This document shows, piece by piece, positions 35,101 through 46,079 of a stretch of DNA of 64,000 nucleotides. Below the pieces are notes generated by a model. The model was given only the letters and a program-made list of their open reading frames with translations. It was not told where the DNA came from and made no database searches. A program made the position numbers and the translations under genes. This DNA is from Cotesia glomerata (lineage: Eukaryota > Arthropoda > Insecta > Hymenoptera > Braconidae): NCBI RefSeq assembly GCF_020080835.1, contig NC_058162.1, positions 18,631,203 through 18,695,202 on the forward strand. Direction: 5' to 3'. Each line of letters begins with the position of its first letter. The stretch's first letter is position 1.

Positions 35101-36742
35101 ATCTCTGGCCATTTTGGATTACATGTGAACGTGATAAATAAACATGGTCGTCTGTATTCGCGCACGAAAGTCAGAGCATCCTGTATATATTCTTGCATAT
35201 GACGTGGACTGCCTACGTACGATGATGGTAAAATGACATGGTTACCAATTTCGGCGACGTCGGCGTTGTTGTTGATAGCGTCTCGCAAATGAATGTACTC
35301 TTCCGCGCGCAGCTTTTGTTGATTATATCGTAAGTATCGTAGTCGTTCGCTCTCAATCTTCGCGTACATGTCGACCATGAATTGTTGACAAAGCTCACGA
35401 CATCGTAAAATGACGTTGTCCAGGCCACGTCTAATCATTAATCGGTACGCATAATAATCCTTTGAGCTAACGTTCTTGTTTGTTTCAGCTCCTGTAATAT
35501 TTGTTCATAAAAATTGATTTAAATTTATTACGTTTAATAATTTAATTGTTTTGTTAAATGATTAATGATCAATCTAATAAACAATGAAGTACCTGATACG
35601 AGATCTCGTTGTTTTATGTTTATGCAATATCCGTCTTGTCCCTTCCAGAATATTAGCGGATATTGGAGAGCGTCATATGAACGATGTGTGTCAGCAATGA
35701 ACTGAAGATTATTATTTCTTCTACGAATCACAATTTCTCGTGCAGCTGTACAATCGCCAACCATGATTCCAGCAACATCATCAACAACGGGTGCATTGAA
35801 TCTACGAATATGCTCTCCAGCTGGTGTTTTATCAGGATTAATGACGATAGCGTGATTATCGCTTTGTAATTGGTGCATATGTGATTTGAATATTTTCAAC
35901 AACTCGTTGTGCTCGTTCAAAAGAGCATCTAGCTCGCTGACGATGCGCCTGGCATAAAGTGAATCAAGGTTATTATAATCACAACGTGCATTCACGCGAT
36001 TGGCAAGTGCGCTTCCGGAATCCTCGCCGCCCATAAAGTAGATTTGTAAGAATTTATGTGGTTCGTTTGGCATTGGCAGCAGTGAGCCCATTTTATGATA
36101 AACTTGGCCTCTGATTTTGAATGTAGAATTGAATTGTTGACCATTTGCATTAGTATTTCGAACTATTTCTGTTGCTCCAAACGATGTCATTTGAAAGCAT
36201 GAATTGAATCTTCGAATTGACTTCAGGAACACGTTAGAATCTGGATCCGTGCCGATAAGTAAGCCGTTCAATGGTTCAGGTGGTGTTTCAATTTCAGGTA
36301 GTTGCACTTTTCCTGACGCGCAACACATCCCAGCTGGCTCATTTTTGAATTTCAGAGCATGACAATGCCGACATTCCTTGTCCATAGCACCAATTACCAC
36401 TTTTGAATGAGCATAATATTCAATATCGGGCTCATACTGGAATGCTAGACGCAGGAATGAATCAGATATAAATGCTCGATGTACCTGTTGTCGTTGTTGG
36501 TCATTTGTTCTTCGTCTATTGACTGTGAAACGGCGTGATTGTCGTTGTTATAATCTTCTGACTTCATTGCGTTCAGCTCGTGTATCTTCTGGCTCTTCCT
36601 GATGCAATTGCGCCATTCTGACACGTGCATCAGTATTTTGTTGCTGGATTTGTTCTTCTGTTCTTTCGGATCTGCTATTTCGCAAGTTTCGAGCTTTACT
36701 TGTACTGCGGCTCAAATCAGCCCCTTTGCGTTTTCTTGGCAT
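32196..36742 (-). pseudogene. Helitron 2 RepHel (Rep endonuclease plus helicase), broken
   Basis: Order: N-terminal basic region MPRRKRGADL... type start at 36742, a TAA near 36550, CRHCHALKF...GMCC cysteines, a 101-nt intron 35592-35492 (GTACTT...TTACAG, phase 1), Helitron_like_N with FITFTCNPKWPEI, the HUH motif GLPHAHILVWF (near 34900) and the YICKYVHKG tyrosine motif (near 34510), then the PIF1 helicase with GGTGKTF, IIWDECTMAH, GDFRQTLPVIP and MTINKSQGQTM. Lesions: an early stop at 36550, a frameshift/deletion near 34110, a TAA at 32853-32851 where Helitron 1 has CAA, and a frameshift near 32815. The HUH histidines and both helicase NTP motifs are still readable. Confidence 0.88.
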
Positions 36743-37808
36743 TGCTCACTGTACAAAACATACATGAATAGAATTAATGAAATTATTTAATGATGAAAAA
36801 TGTTAAAAGTATAATTAGGGCCAGGATTTTTCCCGCAGTTTTGAAATGATTAGTTTTAATTTATGAAATTATAACAAAAATATAAGTTTTATGGAAAAAT
36901 TTTTCAAACAAAAGTAAAAAATTAAATTTTATGAAAACATTGTCTCTTATAATTTTTTCATACAACCAATATTTCCATTGACATTTCAAAATAAAGATTC
37001 ATAATGATTGATTTTTTGGAAACTATGAAAATCTTAATTGTTCAATTCAGATGTGTTAATAAAATTAAATGAAACTTAAATTTTTATAAGATCAACAACA
37101 TTTTCGATATAAAAAAAAGTATACTTACAACACAAAATCCGTTGTTATTGGAAGCTCGTGTCACGTGTTGAGTACTTTTGAGGTTATAAAATAACTTGAT
37201 TAACTAATCGTGCAAAATACACTCAAAATTGATAATTTAATTATTATTGATAAAATAGGAATGATTAAAAGTTAATATGAGAGTTACACTGAGATAGCAA
37301 AATAATAATTGTCAACGTTACTACTACACTTGATGCATAAACAATAATGATGGCCGACAACTGTGTAGGGAGTGAGAAAGAAAGGAGACCGGCTTCGTTC
37401 TCATCCCTACTCCGTGCTGTTTACTGGGTCAGAAGTGACACCTGTAGACATCTGGCGGGGATAACTAATTAAATGACGATTGATCAGTTTTCGACCGGAG
37501 AGGAAAAATGATTAAATTACTAAAATGGCTATTAAAAAATAAGGGTTGATCGTAGAAGGGTGAAAATTGAGGATTGTATGTATTTTTGTATGTTGTATCA
37601 TAAAAAAATAGAAATTAAAAATTTTGTCTAAAAAATAAAAAAAAAAATTTAGGGGTGGACTACCCCTAACATTTAGGGGGATAAAAAATAGATGTTGGCC
37701 GATTCTCATAGATATTGGATAAGCACAAAAAATTTCATCAAAATCGGTCAAGCCGTTTCGGAGGAGTATGGCAACGTAAACTGTGACACGAGAATTTTAT
37801 ATATTAGA
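36743..37808 (-). other. Helitron 2 5' non-coding region
   Basis: Leader upstream of RepHel, sharing the CGTGTTGAGTACTTTT and CGGTCAAGCCGTTTCGG blocks with Helitron 1 (17880-18500). Confidence 0.65.
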
Positions 37809-39149
37809 TTAAATAAATATTAGGGCACCTGTTGCAACGTGGCCAGTTGGCTTACATTAGGCAAACACCAATTTACCACCTGATGCAAATATCATCAGCA
37901 GATAACATGTAAAATCTGATTAGAAATTAAGGCCATTTTAGGAGGGTACCCCCCACTTTTTTTAAAAGTAAAATGGCGCTGCCTGGTGGCCAGTCCGGGT
38001 ACTAAAAAAGTCCCTAGCACGTGAAAATATTCTAAATTAAATAAAAAATATAAATAATTATTGAATATAAAAAAAATGAATACTAATAATAATTAAAAAA
38101 ATTGCTTTATATTTTGAAATAAAAAAAAATATATAACATTGACAGAATTATTTAAATCAACGATAAGCAGTTGTGGTGACCTTGAACTGTCAACGCCCTA
38201 TTTATTTTTATGATATTATTAAAAAATAATGAAGCGATTGATAAAAAAAAAGACCAACGTAGCTCGAATTCTACAAAAATTAAAAATATATAAAAAATAA
38301 CTTACAAATATTATCCCGACACAGGTGGATGTAGCTTGAAAAATAAAATTCATGTTTACATTTTGCATTTAGTAACTTTATGACAGCTGTAAGCAATATG
38401 CTCGTAATCGTTCGGCGCATGCCCGATGCATAACCGTCGTAGAGGGAAAAATTAAATTAAATAGATTGTTTTATTTTTTATATAAATTAAAATATCTCAG
38501 AAACTACGCGAAAGTAGTCGAGATATGCAGTAAATGAAACTTAGAGAATTTAATTACAAACAAAATGAGCTAAATTTGATATCTCTACGACCGATAGTTT
38601 ACGAAATATTAATTTTTTAATAAAAAAAAAAAACGCGGTTCCGCTGAAGCGCTCATAAACAAATAGCTGTAACTCCGCTAAAAATCAATTGATTTACATT
38701 TTTTTTAATTATAGCTTTTTTTGTATTCTATAAGCAAAAAAATCAGCTACGGTCAAAAAAATTTTTTTGAATTTATTTGAATAATTTTTAGTTTTTTGAA
38801 TTTCTGCATTAAAAAATAGTTAGAATTAGAAAAAAATTATTTTTTTTTCATATCAAAATTTTCCCCGCAGCAGATAATCGAGATGAAAAAAAAAATTTTG
38901 AAAAAATAATTTTTTTAGTGCGAAAATTTAGTTAACAAGTTTAAAAAAATATGAGCTCTACGGGGACTCGATGTCCGATCCCCGATCCGAGACAGTGCAC
39001 GTGCGCGATTTCCCTCAAACCGTTGTCGGATAAAAATGGGGGAAATAATTATTATTTTTAGGCAAATAATAACAATAGTAAGCGGCCGCTCAGAAACTCG
39101 GAGTTATTTCTATTTTGTAACTTTTTGTTTTTTTCTAAGTCTTAATTAA
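37809..39149. other. AT-rich stretch, no gene; one end of a long direct repeat
   Basis: AAAATTAAATTAAATAGATT followed by GTTTTATTTT occurs at about 38447 and again at about 40442, bracketing the tandem array. A GC-rich patch at 38950-39050 (GGGGACTCGATGTCCGATCC) is unexplained. Confidence 0.5.
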
Positions 39150-40400
39150 CTTTAAAAAAATCGATCCCATAATATAGGTATCAATCGATTCCAAATTTCA
39201 TGAATCGTCCAGAAAACCTATCGACAGAAGATCGATTTTTTAAATGTTAACTAATTTTTTTTTTTATAATAAAATAAGTTAAACTTTTAAAAAATCAATT
39301 CGACAATGTAGGCATCAAATGATTCAGAATTTCATAAATCGTAAAGATATCCTATCGTGTGGAGAACGTTTTTTTTTTTAATTTTTCTATTTGTTTAAAA
39401 AAATAGTTAGTTAACAATTAAAATTTTGTTTTCACAGTGTAGGTATCAAACGATTTAGAATTTCATGAATCGTAAAGATATCCTATCGTGTGGATAAATT
39501 TTTTTTTTTTTTAATTTTACTATTTGTTTAAAAAAATAGTTACTTAATAATTAAAAATTTGTTTCCACAATGTAGGTATCAAACGTTTCAAAATTTCATG
39601 AATCGTAAAGATATCCTATGGTGTGGACAAACTTTTTTTTGAAATAATTTCTCTTTTTGTTTAAAAAAATAGTTAGTTAACAATTAAAAAATCGATTCCA
39701 CAATATAGGTATCAATCGATTCGAAATTTCATGAATCGTAAAAATATCTTATCGTGTGAACTTTTTTTTTTTAATATTTCTATTTGTTTGAAAAAATAGT
39801 TAGTTAACAATTAAAAAATCGATTCGGCAATATCGGTATCAATTGATTCCAAATTTCCAAATGTGTTAATCAACTTTCAGAAATTTGATTTTTTTCATGA
39901 AGAGCTCAAAATCTTCGTATATAGGTGCAATTTTAGGCACCCAGGTATTAACGAAATTAGCGGGAAGTTGCAGAGATGGCCTTTAGGGTCAACCGTTTTC
40001 CTAATTTTTTTTTTAATTTTTCCATTTGTTAAAAAAAATTGTTAGTGAATAATTAAAAACTTGTTTCTACAATGTAGGTATCAAACGATTCAGAATTTCA
40101 TGAATCGTGAAGATATCCTATGGTGAGGATAAACTTTTTTTAAGAAAATTTTTCTATTTTTCTATTTGTTTAAAAAAATAGTTAGTTAACAATTAAAAAT
40201 TTTTTTCCACAATGTAGATATTAAACGATTAAAAATTTTATCAATTGTGAAGATATCCTATCTTATGGAGAACTTTTTTTTTTTTTAATTTTTTTATTTG
40301 TTTAAAAAAATTGTTAGTTAACAATTAAAAAATCTATTCGGCAATATAGGTATTAATTGATTTCAAATTTCGTAATGAGTTAACCAACTTTTAGAAATTT
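39150..40400. repeat. ~130-bp tandem array (about nine units)
   Basis: Recurring core ACAATGTAGGTATCAAACGA followed by TTTCATGAATCGTAAAGATA and TCCTATCGTGTGGA at about 39161, 39294, 39429, 39561, 39691, 39820, 40060, 40200 and 40331. Spacing is 129-135 bp except where a CA-repeat fragment is inserted between units six and seven. Each unit also has a TTTGTTTAAAAAAATAGTTA segment. Confidence 0.85.
39896..40015 (-). repeat. CA-tract repeat terminal fragment inside tandem array
   Basis: AAGAGCTCAAAATCTT, GGTATTAACGAAATTAGCGG, GAAGTTGCAGAGATGGCCTT and TTTTCCTAAT: the terminal 120 bp of the CA repeat. It lengthens one array interval by about 110 bp. Confidence 0.8.
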
Positions 40401-40599
40401 GACTTTTTATCGTTAGGTTTTCTAAACGTCATACAGGAAAAAATTAAATTAAATAGATTGTTTTATTTTATATGTAAATTTTACACCCAAGTCAATCTAA
40501 GTCCCGATATAATAATGTTAATATAAAATTTATGACTTTTCATGAAATATTCAACAAAAAAATTGTACAAATAAATTTGTACACCTTTTTATAAAAAAA

Positions 40600-40790
40600 A
40601 AAAATTAGAAAAACGGTAGACCCTGAAGGCCATCCGTGCAACTTTCCGCTAATTGCATACCTAGGTACTTAAAATTGCACTAATGATTTTTTTGAGCTCT
40701 CCGAGCTCAAAAATACAATTTATGTGTTATTTTGAGCTCTCTGAACTTAAAGAGACAGCTTTTCTATGCTTTTGAGCTCTTCGAGAGGTT
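40600..40790 (+). repeat. CA-tract repeat fragment E
   Basis: TTAGAAAAACGGTAGACCCT to the third AGCTC block (TTTTGAGCTCTTCGAGAGG); the remainder is absent. Confidence 0.75.
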
Positions 40791-40851
40791 ATTATTTTTT
40801 TAGTTATTTACCAAAATTTTAGACCCTGAAGCCTTAGCTCCCTTAAATTAT

Positions 40852-41485
40852 TTTTAACTTCCCTCTAAGAAAATTGAAAATTTTCAAAAATCGGGAAGTT
40901 ATTGTTTTTACCCCGTTCTTTGAAAATCGAATTTTCATCAGATCTCGATGTTTTCAGGTCCTAGAAAGCTTCCCTGACTATTCCTGCGAAAAAAAATTTT
41001 TCAAGTGTCGTTTTTTTTATTACCTTTCAAACGGCTTGACTGATCAATTCTAAAAACTAATCAGCCCTTAACATCGAAAATCCACGTCAATCGCCACCAA
41101 GTTGGTCAAAATCGGCTGATTCGTTCGTGAGTTATCGTTGACGGAAGGAATCGAAAAAAAGTGTTTTTTTCGAATTACACCAAAATTTCCAGTCTGATCA
41201 ATTTGCGTTTGAAAATATATTATAGAATTCAAAAAACTGCGTAGAATGCCGCCAACCCCGTGAAAATCGGTATATTTATTCAAAAATTATTGCGGTTTGA
41301 AAATTCAAAAAATAGTTTTTTATTAAACTTCTATTACACTTTTGAGCTCGGAGAGCTCAAAATTACACGAAAATTATATTTTTGAGCTCGAAGAGCTCAA
41401 AAACGTAATAATTGAAATTTTGAGCGCTTAATTACGAAAGTAGCGAGAAGTTGCAGAGATGGCCTTCAGGGTCAACCGTTTTTTT
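40852..41485 (-). repeat. CA-tract repeat copy F, microsatellite deleted
   Basis: Starts TTAACTTCCCTCTAAG, includes AGCTTCCCTGACTATTCCTG, then jumps straight to the TTTCAAACGGCTTGACTGAT block with the (TG)n tract and about 100 bp missing; ends AGCGAGAAGTTGCAGAGATG...CCG. Confidence 0.75.
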
Positions 41486-41848
41486 AACTTTTTTTTTATT
41501 TTTACTCGAATATTCTATAATTCACAATTTTTTGAGTCAATTTGATATTTCCAATCAAAAAAATTTTTTTGTATAACTTTTTTTTTATTTCATTTTTTAT
41601 TTCCATACAATTTCAATGAGTGAGAAGGAGATAGATATTATTTTTTATTACATTCTTAGCCTATTGCGCATGACAACATTTAGAAGCGTAGCAGCTGAGC
41701 TGATAGAGAAATATTACTACCTATGTCTTATTTGCTCAGCTTACCGGCAAGGAATGTGACAGAACGATATTACCATCTCTGTCTTACTCATACAAACTCT
41801 ATGGCAATTAAAAATTTTAATGTTACTTTTTTTGATACAAAACAATTT

Positions 41849-41955
41849 TTTAACTTCCCGCTAAGAAAACTAAAAATTTTCGAAAATCGAGTTTTCATCA
41901 GATCTCAACGTTTTGAGGCCCTAAGCAGCTTCCCTGACTATTCTCGCGATGGTAT

Positions 41956-41986
<31 letters not shown>
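41849..41986 (-). repeat. CA-tract repeat copy G, left part
   Basis: TTAACTTCCCGCTAAGAAAA to CAGCTTCCCTGACTATTCTC and (TG)n 41959-41986. The other half of the same copy is at 46040-46640; LINE material lies between. Confidence 0.85.
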
Positions 41987-41990
<4 letters not shown>

Positions 41991-42120
41991 TTTTTTTGTA
42001 AAGACATCAGTCTTGATAGGCTAGTTACCACCGCTGATGTTTTAGCACTTACGTGTTCAAACTGTTGTTTAAAGTTCAGTCGGGCATCCAGCGTCACCCC
42101 CAGATATCGGATAAATGGTT
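41987..42120 (-). mobile_element. LINE fragment in (TG)n tract
   Basis: Minus strand reads RYLGVTLDARLNFKQQFEHV and onward to a poly(A) tail at 41997-41987. The RYLGVTLD motif is the post-catalytic RT region of non-LTR elements. It is preceded by (ACAT)n and followed by (AC)n, so it occupies the microsatellite like LINE 2; 5'-truncated or internally deleted. Confidence 0.75.
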
Positions 42121-42214
42121 ATGTATGTATGTATGTATGTATGTATGTATGTATGTATGTATGTATGTATGTATGGATGTATGTATGCATGTATGTATGC
42201 ATGTATGTATGTAT

Positions 42215-42255
<41 letters not shown>
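42121..42255. repeat. (ATGT)n followed by (GT)n microsatellite
   Basis: About 23 ATGT units with a few GCAT variants to 42214, then (GT)n 42216-42255. On the LINE strand this is (AC)n(ACAT)n, lying 3' of LINE 2 and 5' of the LINE fragment. Confidence 0.95.
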
Positions 42256-42258
<3 letters not shown>

Positions 42259-42490
42259 TTTTTTTTTTTGTAAAGAGGTACGAAAAAAGATCTTCAAAAG
42301 ACACCGGTATTGTTAACTCTGCCGCCCATCTTCCGGCAGATATCGATAGTCGGTAGTGTGGAGATTTTTACCCACTAAAAAAAACATTCCTCTTCCCCTC
42401 TCCCCTAGATGGTACGGGGAGGACTGGATTGGAACCGCGTTAGCATTACTTCAATCCAGTCGTGCTGCGTCTCACGACGCCTACTCCTGG

Positions 42491-45484
42491 CTACTGGTCC
42501 CTTTCTGCGATTTTGTCTTTCAGGAGGTGCTGTGCATAAACTGCAACAGCTGACCAGTTTTCCTCTTGTTTGATCATATAGGTCACAAGGCTTGAGGGGG
42601 AGAGCCTGGTGCCTATGATCTCTTCAGTGTTTCTTCTGTAGTCCTTCCATCGAGCACACTCGAAGAATGTGTGTTCGGAGTCGTCGATTTTATCCGGGCA
42701 GTATTTGCACGTTGGTGTGCTGTGCAAACCCATCTTGAAAAGATAGGCATTGAACTGCCCATGTCCCGTCAATAGCTGGGTCAGGAATAAGTCCGTATCC
42801 CCGTGCTTCCGAGAGAGCCAGACGTTGATGTTTGGGATCAGGCGCGCCGTCCATCTGCCCGTCTCTCCCGATGTCCATCGGTCCTGCCACTCTTGCTGCG
42901 TTTCCGCCTTTATCCTCGTTCTTGCGTCCTTCATGTTATCATCACTGTCTTTAGCGTCATAGAGTTTTGCTCTTTCGAACGCTAATAGGTCGATGGGCGC
43001 GGCTCCTGCAATGACCAATACAGCCGCTTCGGAAACTGTGCGGTAGGCGCAGGCAACCCTGAGAGCGCCTCGCCGCTGTACTGCTGCGATCTTTCGCCGG
43101 TAGGTCTTCTGCTTTAATATGTCTGCCCATATCTCCACTCCATAAAGCAGTACCGAGTGGACTGCTTCTAGAAGAACTCTTCTCTTTTTTGTTCTTGGTC
43201 CCATGGTGTTGGTCATAATTCGTGCTAGGCTAGACACAGTCTTGCTGGCTTTCTTGCATGCACTGTCGAGGTGTTCACGGAAAGATAGTTTCTCGTCTAT
43301 AATTACCCCTAGATACCGCAGGGCCCTTGTTGACGTCAGCGTTGTTCCTCCCATGTCCATAGCGAATGGTTTTGGAAACCATTTTTGACGGGTCAAAACG
43401 ACCATCTCGGTTTTCTGTTTGGCGAGTTTCAGGTGATGCTTATCGAGCCAAGTCTCGACGGTGTCGATGGTTTCCCGAACTAGCAGTTCGGCCTCTTCCA
43501 CGCTGTCCGCCACTATAGTGGCTGCAACGTCGTCTGCAAAGCCTGTTAGCTCTACTTGCTCTGGCAACGGGATTTCAAGAAGCTCGTCGTAGTCTGCGTT
43601 CCATAGATCAGGCCCCATTATTGAGCCTTGCGGCACGCCAGCCGTTATGGCGTATTCTTGTGGGCCTTCAGTAGTTTCCACTATTAGCTTTCTATCGTCA
43701 AGGTAGTTGTCGACTAGTGCCAGATTTTCTGGCTCCGCGTCAAACTTGTGCTCCAGAGCGTCTAAAATGTCTCCCCAATTTGCGCTGTTAAATGCGTTTT
43801 TGACATCTAGCGTGAGGAGAGTGCATGCCTTACGAGCTTTGAGGCTACCAGACCATGCTTGTGTTGCTGTCTTTATGACTTTCTTGATCGCTCCGACTGT
43901 CGAATGACCTTTCCGGAAGCCATGCTGGTTGGTGGCAAAACCTCCAGCACGGTCGATGTCGTCGCGAAGTCTCCCTTGTATGAGCTTCTCGAGCAGTTTT
44001 CCAGCAATGTCTAGCATACAGAGTGGTCTAAACGACGAAGGTGTTATGGGGGTTCCCTTACCTTTGTCTAAGAGAACCAATCTCTGCCGTTTCCAGACCG
44101 CGGAAAAGGTGCCAGTTGCCAAGCATGCGTTGTAGGTGTTCAGGAGTAAGTCTGGGTATTCCAGGGCTATAATCTTGATCACCGATGCCGGGATGCCATC
44201 AGGTCCAGGTGCCTTTCCTGTTTTGAGTGACTTGGCCACGTCTTGTAGTTCCTTAGTTGTGAAGGGCGTTACTTCGTTGTTTTTAGTGTAGTGTTTCTTC
44301 TCCCGCGGCGGGTGTTTGGGGAAAAGCTCCGCTACGATGCTATCCATTAAGGCTGGAGACTTCGGCGCCTCTGGTGAAGCCTTTCCAAGTCGTTTGGCGA
44401 CAATTTGGTAGGCTTTACCCCAGATGTCATTGTCGAGATCGTTGCAGATCTCTTTCCACAACTTTGCTTTACTTGCTTTGATGGCTCGATTTAGCATCTT
44501 TTTGGCCTGCTTGTACCCTTTTGAATACAAGTCCTGGCTTGGGGAGCGTTTGGCGGCTCTCGTTGCGCGGCGACGTAGTTGATGGCACATTTTGCGAAGT
44601 TCCGCTATGTCTGTTGACCACCAGTACGCCGGCCTGCGAAAACTCCGGTTTTTCAACCGCGGCATAGAGGCGTCACATGCGGCGGAAATCTCCTTCATCG
44701 TATTTAGTACTGTCCTTTCTGTCTCGCTGCAAGTATCCGGAGTCGGGTTGTTCTGAAGGGTAGACCAGCTCCGTGCAAGTGAAGCTCGCAGTGCCTCTGG
44801 ATCAAGCTTCCTGACATTCCACTTTCGCTTAGAAAGGTCGTGTTGTGATACCGGAGCAGATGCCAATCCAACGTTAAATGTCACGAACTGGTGATCACTG
44901 CCACTGTATTTTTCGGATACTGTCCAGTTTTCAATCATGTTGGCAGTCCTTGGAGTCGCCAACGAAATGTCGAGGATGAATTCTTGGTACCCCGGTCTTC
45001 TGAAAGTCGTGGTGCTCCCAGTATTTAGCACTATGAGGTCGAGTCTAGCCACGACGTCAGCGACCTCGTTGCCTCTGGTGTCGGAGAAATCAGCGCCCCA
45101 TTCAGCCGATTTAGCATTGAAGTCACCAGCTACGATAACTTCGCCGTCGAACTTAGTGACCGCATCTTCTATATTTGCGAGTTTCTGTCGGAACACACTA
45201 ATCCCTTCGTTAGGTGAGAGATAGACGCTCATGAAGTAGGTTGTGGGGGTTTGAATCCAGACAAAACCTGCTCCACCTCCGCTGTTGTTGACGGTAACGT
45301 TCTTTGTGTTCACAATCCAAATTGCTGCCGTGCCCGTTTCGTCTGCGAACCATGTTTTACCTTCGATGTTTAGATATTGCTCGCAGATAAAGCAGACGTC
45401 AATTTTATCTTCGAAAACACGCTGGCGCAGCAGGTTTTGCGCCAAGGCACACCTATTCAGGTTGCCTTGTAGTATGCGTGTCAT
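42491..45484 (-). CDS. LINE 2 ORF2: endonuclease-reverse transcriptase, 997 aa, intact
   Basis: Full-length ORF with no stop or shift. Endonuclease (about residues 1-220): ILQGNLNRC, CEQY with catalytic Glu, GDFNAKSAEWG, and SGSDHQFVTF with Asp/His. RT (about 420-720): SSFRPLCMLDIAGK, QHGFRKGHSTVGA, TLDVKNAFNSANWGD, GVPQGSIMGP, and FADD in LTGFADDVAATIV, then RYLGVIIDEKLSF. The C-terminus has a CCHC-like CKYCPDKIDDSEHTFFEC. The protein would nick target DNA and prime reverse transcription there. All catalytic residues are present, so this copy could supply enzyme in trans; activity is inference. Start 45484 overlaps the ORF1 stop (ATGA). Confidence 0.93.
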   Translation of the reverse strand: MTRILQGNLNRCALAQNLLRQRVFEDKIDVCFICEQYLNIEGKTWFADETGTAAIWIVNTKNVTVNNSGGGAGFVWIQTPTTYFMSVYLSPNEGISVFRQKLANIEDAVTKFDGEVIVAGDFNAKSAEWGADFSDTRGNEVADVVARLDLIVLNTGSTTTFRRPGYQEFILDISLATPRTANMIENWTVSEKYSGSDHQFVTFNVGLASAPVSQHDLSKRKWNVRKLDPEALRASLARSWSTLQNNPTPDTCSETERTVLNTMKEISAACDASMPRLKNRSFRRPAYWWSTDIAELRKMCHQLRRRATRAAKRSPSQDLYSKGYKQAKKMLNRAIKASKAKLWKEICNDLDNDIWGKAYQIVAKRLGKASPEAPKSPALMDSIVAELFPKHPPREKKHYTKNNEVTPFTTKELQDVAKSLKTGKAPGPDGIPASVIKIIALEYPDLLLNTYNACLATGTFSAVWKRQRLVLLDKGKGTPITPSSFRPLCMLDIAGKLLEKLIQGRLRDDIDRAGGFATNQHGFRKGHSTVGAIKKVIKTATQAWSGSLKARKACTLLTLDVKNAFNSANWGDILDALEHKFDAEPENLALVDNYLDDRKLIVETTEGPQEYAITAGVPQGSIMGPDLWNADYDELLEIPLPEQVELTGFADDVAATIVADSVEEAELLVRETIDTVETWLDKHHLKLAKQKTEMVVLTRQKWFPKPFAMDMGGTTLTSTRALRYLGVIIDEKLSFREHLDSACKKASKTVSSLARIMTNTMGPRTKKRRVLLEAVHSVLLYGVEIWADILKQKTYRRKIAAVQRRGALRVACAYRTVSEAAVLVIAGAAPIDLLAFERAKLYDAKDSDDNMKDARTRIKAETQQEWQDRWTSGETGRWTARLIPNINVWLSRKHGDTDLFLTQLLTGHGQFNAYLFKMGLHSTPTCKYCPDKIDDSEHTFFECARWKDYRRNTEEIIGTRLSPSSLVTYMIKQEENWSAVAVYAQHLLKDKIAERDQ

Positions 45485-46038
45485 TTCTGACCTTTCATGG
45501 CTTCTGCAAGTGCTTTGCGGAATGCCTTACACGCTCCAGTGCCAGAAATATGGCATAGACTATCCTGGGCATCTTTGTCCGAAGCACAAAGGAAGCATTT
45601 TAACTTCTCCGTGCAGTTTACGGCCTTGTGGTTCTCTCCGCCACATTTGTAGCAGCACCTGCTTCTGTCTGGTCCCGCACACTGACGTGTTTGGTGTCCA
45701 TAACCAAGACATTTAAAACAACGTGTTACTTTTACTACTGGGCGTATACGACAGTTCACCAAACCGATCCGTATACGGGCCTTGTCAAGGGCCTTAATCG
45801 CATTGGGCTCGTCTAGTTCGCAGAAGGCTGCCCGATTACCTCGTGGTGTGGGTTTTGTCAAATTTACCCGTTTGACCTCCAGGTTGTCAGTGAATTCACG
45901 TTTGAGTGCTTCACGGACTTCGCTCTCGGTAGAGATTTCATCTAAGTCGAGGATCTCGATCGTTGTTGTTGGTGTTAGCGTCTTGACTGTGCCGATGTTT
46001 GCAGTGGCTGCCCTTACTGCATCGGTGAATGCCTTGCT

Positions 46039-46039
<1 letters not shown>
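45481..46039 (-). pseudogene. LINE 2 ORF1, 5'-truncated Gag-like protein
   Basis: An open frame runs from the microsatellite junction (46039) to TGA at 45483-45481, about 185 codons. C-terminal knuckles: CFKCLGYGHQTRQC, CYKCGGENHKAVNC and CFLC, as in LINE 1. The region before the knuckles (KRVNLTKPTPRGNRAAFCEL) matches the usual pre-knuckle block. The N-terminus was lost, most simply by incomplete reverse transcription. Confidence 0.85.

Positions 46040-46079
<40 letters not shown>

Larger units (their letters stand above)
31909..37808 (-). mobile_element. Helitron 2, near full length but mutated
   Basis: Minus-strand 5' end at 37808: A|TCTAATATATAAAATTCTC; 3' end at 31909: hairpin GGCAAAACAACGTTTGCC then GGGTCAGCTAG|T. 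Both ends satisfy the A-T target rule, giving exact limits for a ~5.9-kb element. It encodes the HUH replication initiator and PIF1-like helicase but carries several lesions. It disrupts the MULE remnant on its left. Confidence 0.93.
42258..46039 (-). mobile_element. LINE 2: R1-clade retrotransposon in a (TG)n tract, ORF2 intact
   Basis: Minus-strand order: 5'-truncated ORF1 (46039-45481), ORF2 (45484-42491), 3' UTR (42490-42270), poly(A) (42269-42258). Both ends meet GT/TG microsatellite: (TG)n 46040-46075 upstream and (GT)n 42216-42255 downstream. Beyond these lie the two halves of CA-repeat copy G, so the landing site is that repeat's microsatellite. The same ATGA ORF1/ORF2 overlap as LINE 1 is present. 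Confidence 0.9.

Noticed and set aside
39150..40400. CRISPR array
   Set aside because: Units are 130 bp, diverged and contiguous without unique spacers; the host is eukaryotic and no cas genes occur.
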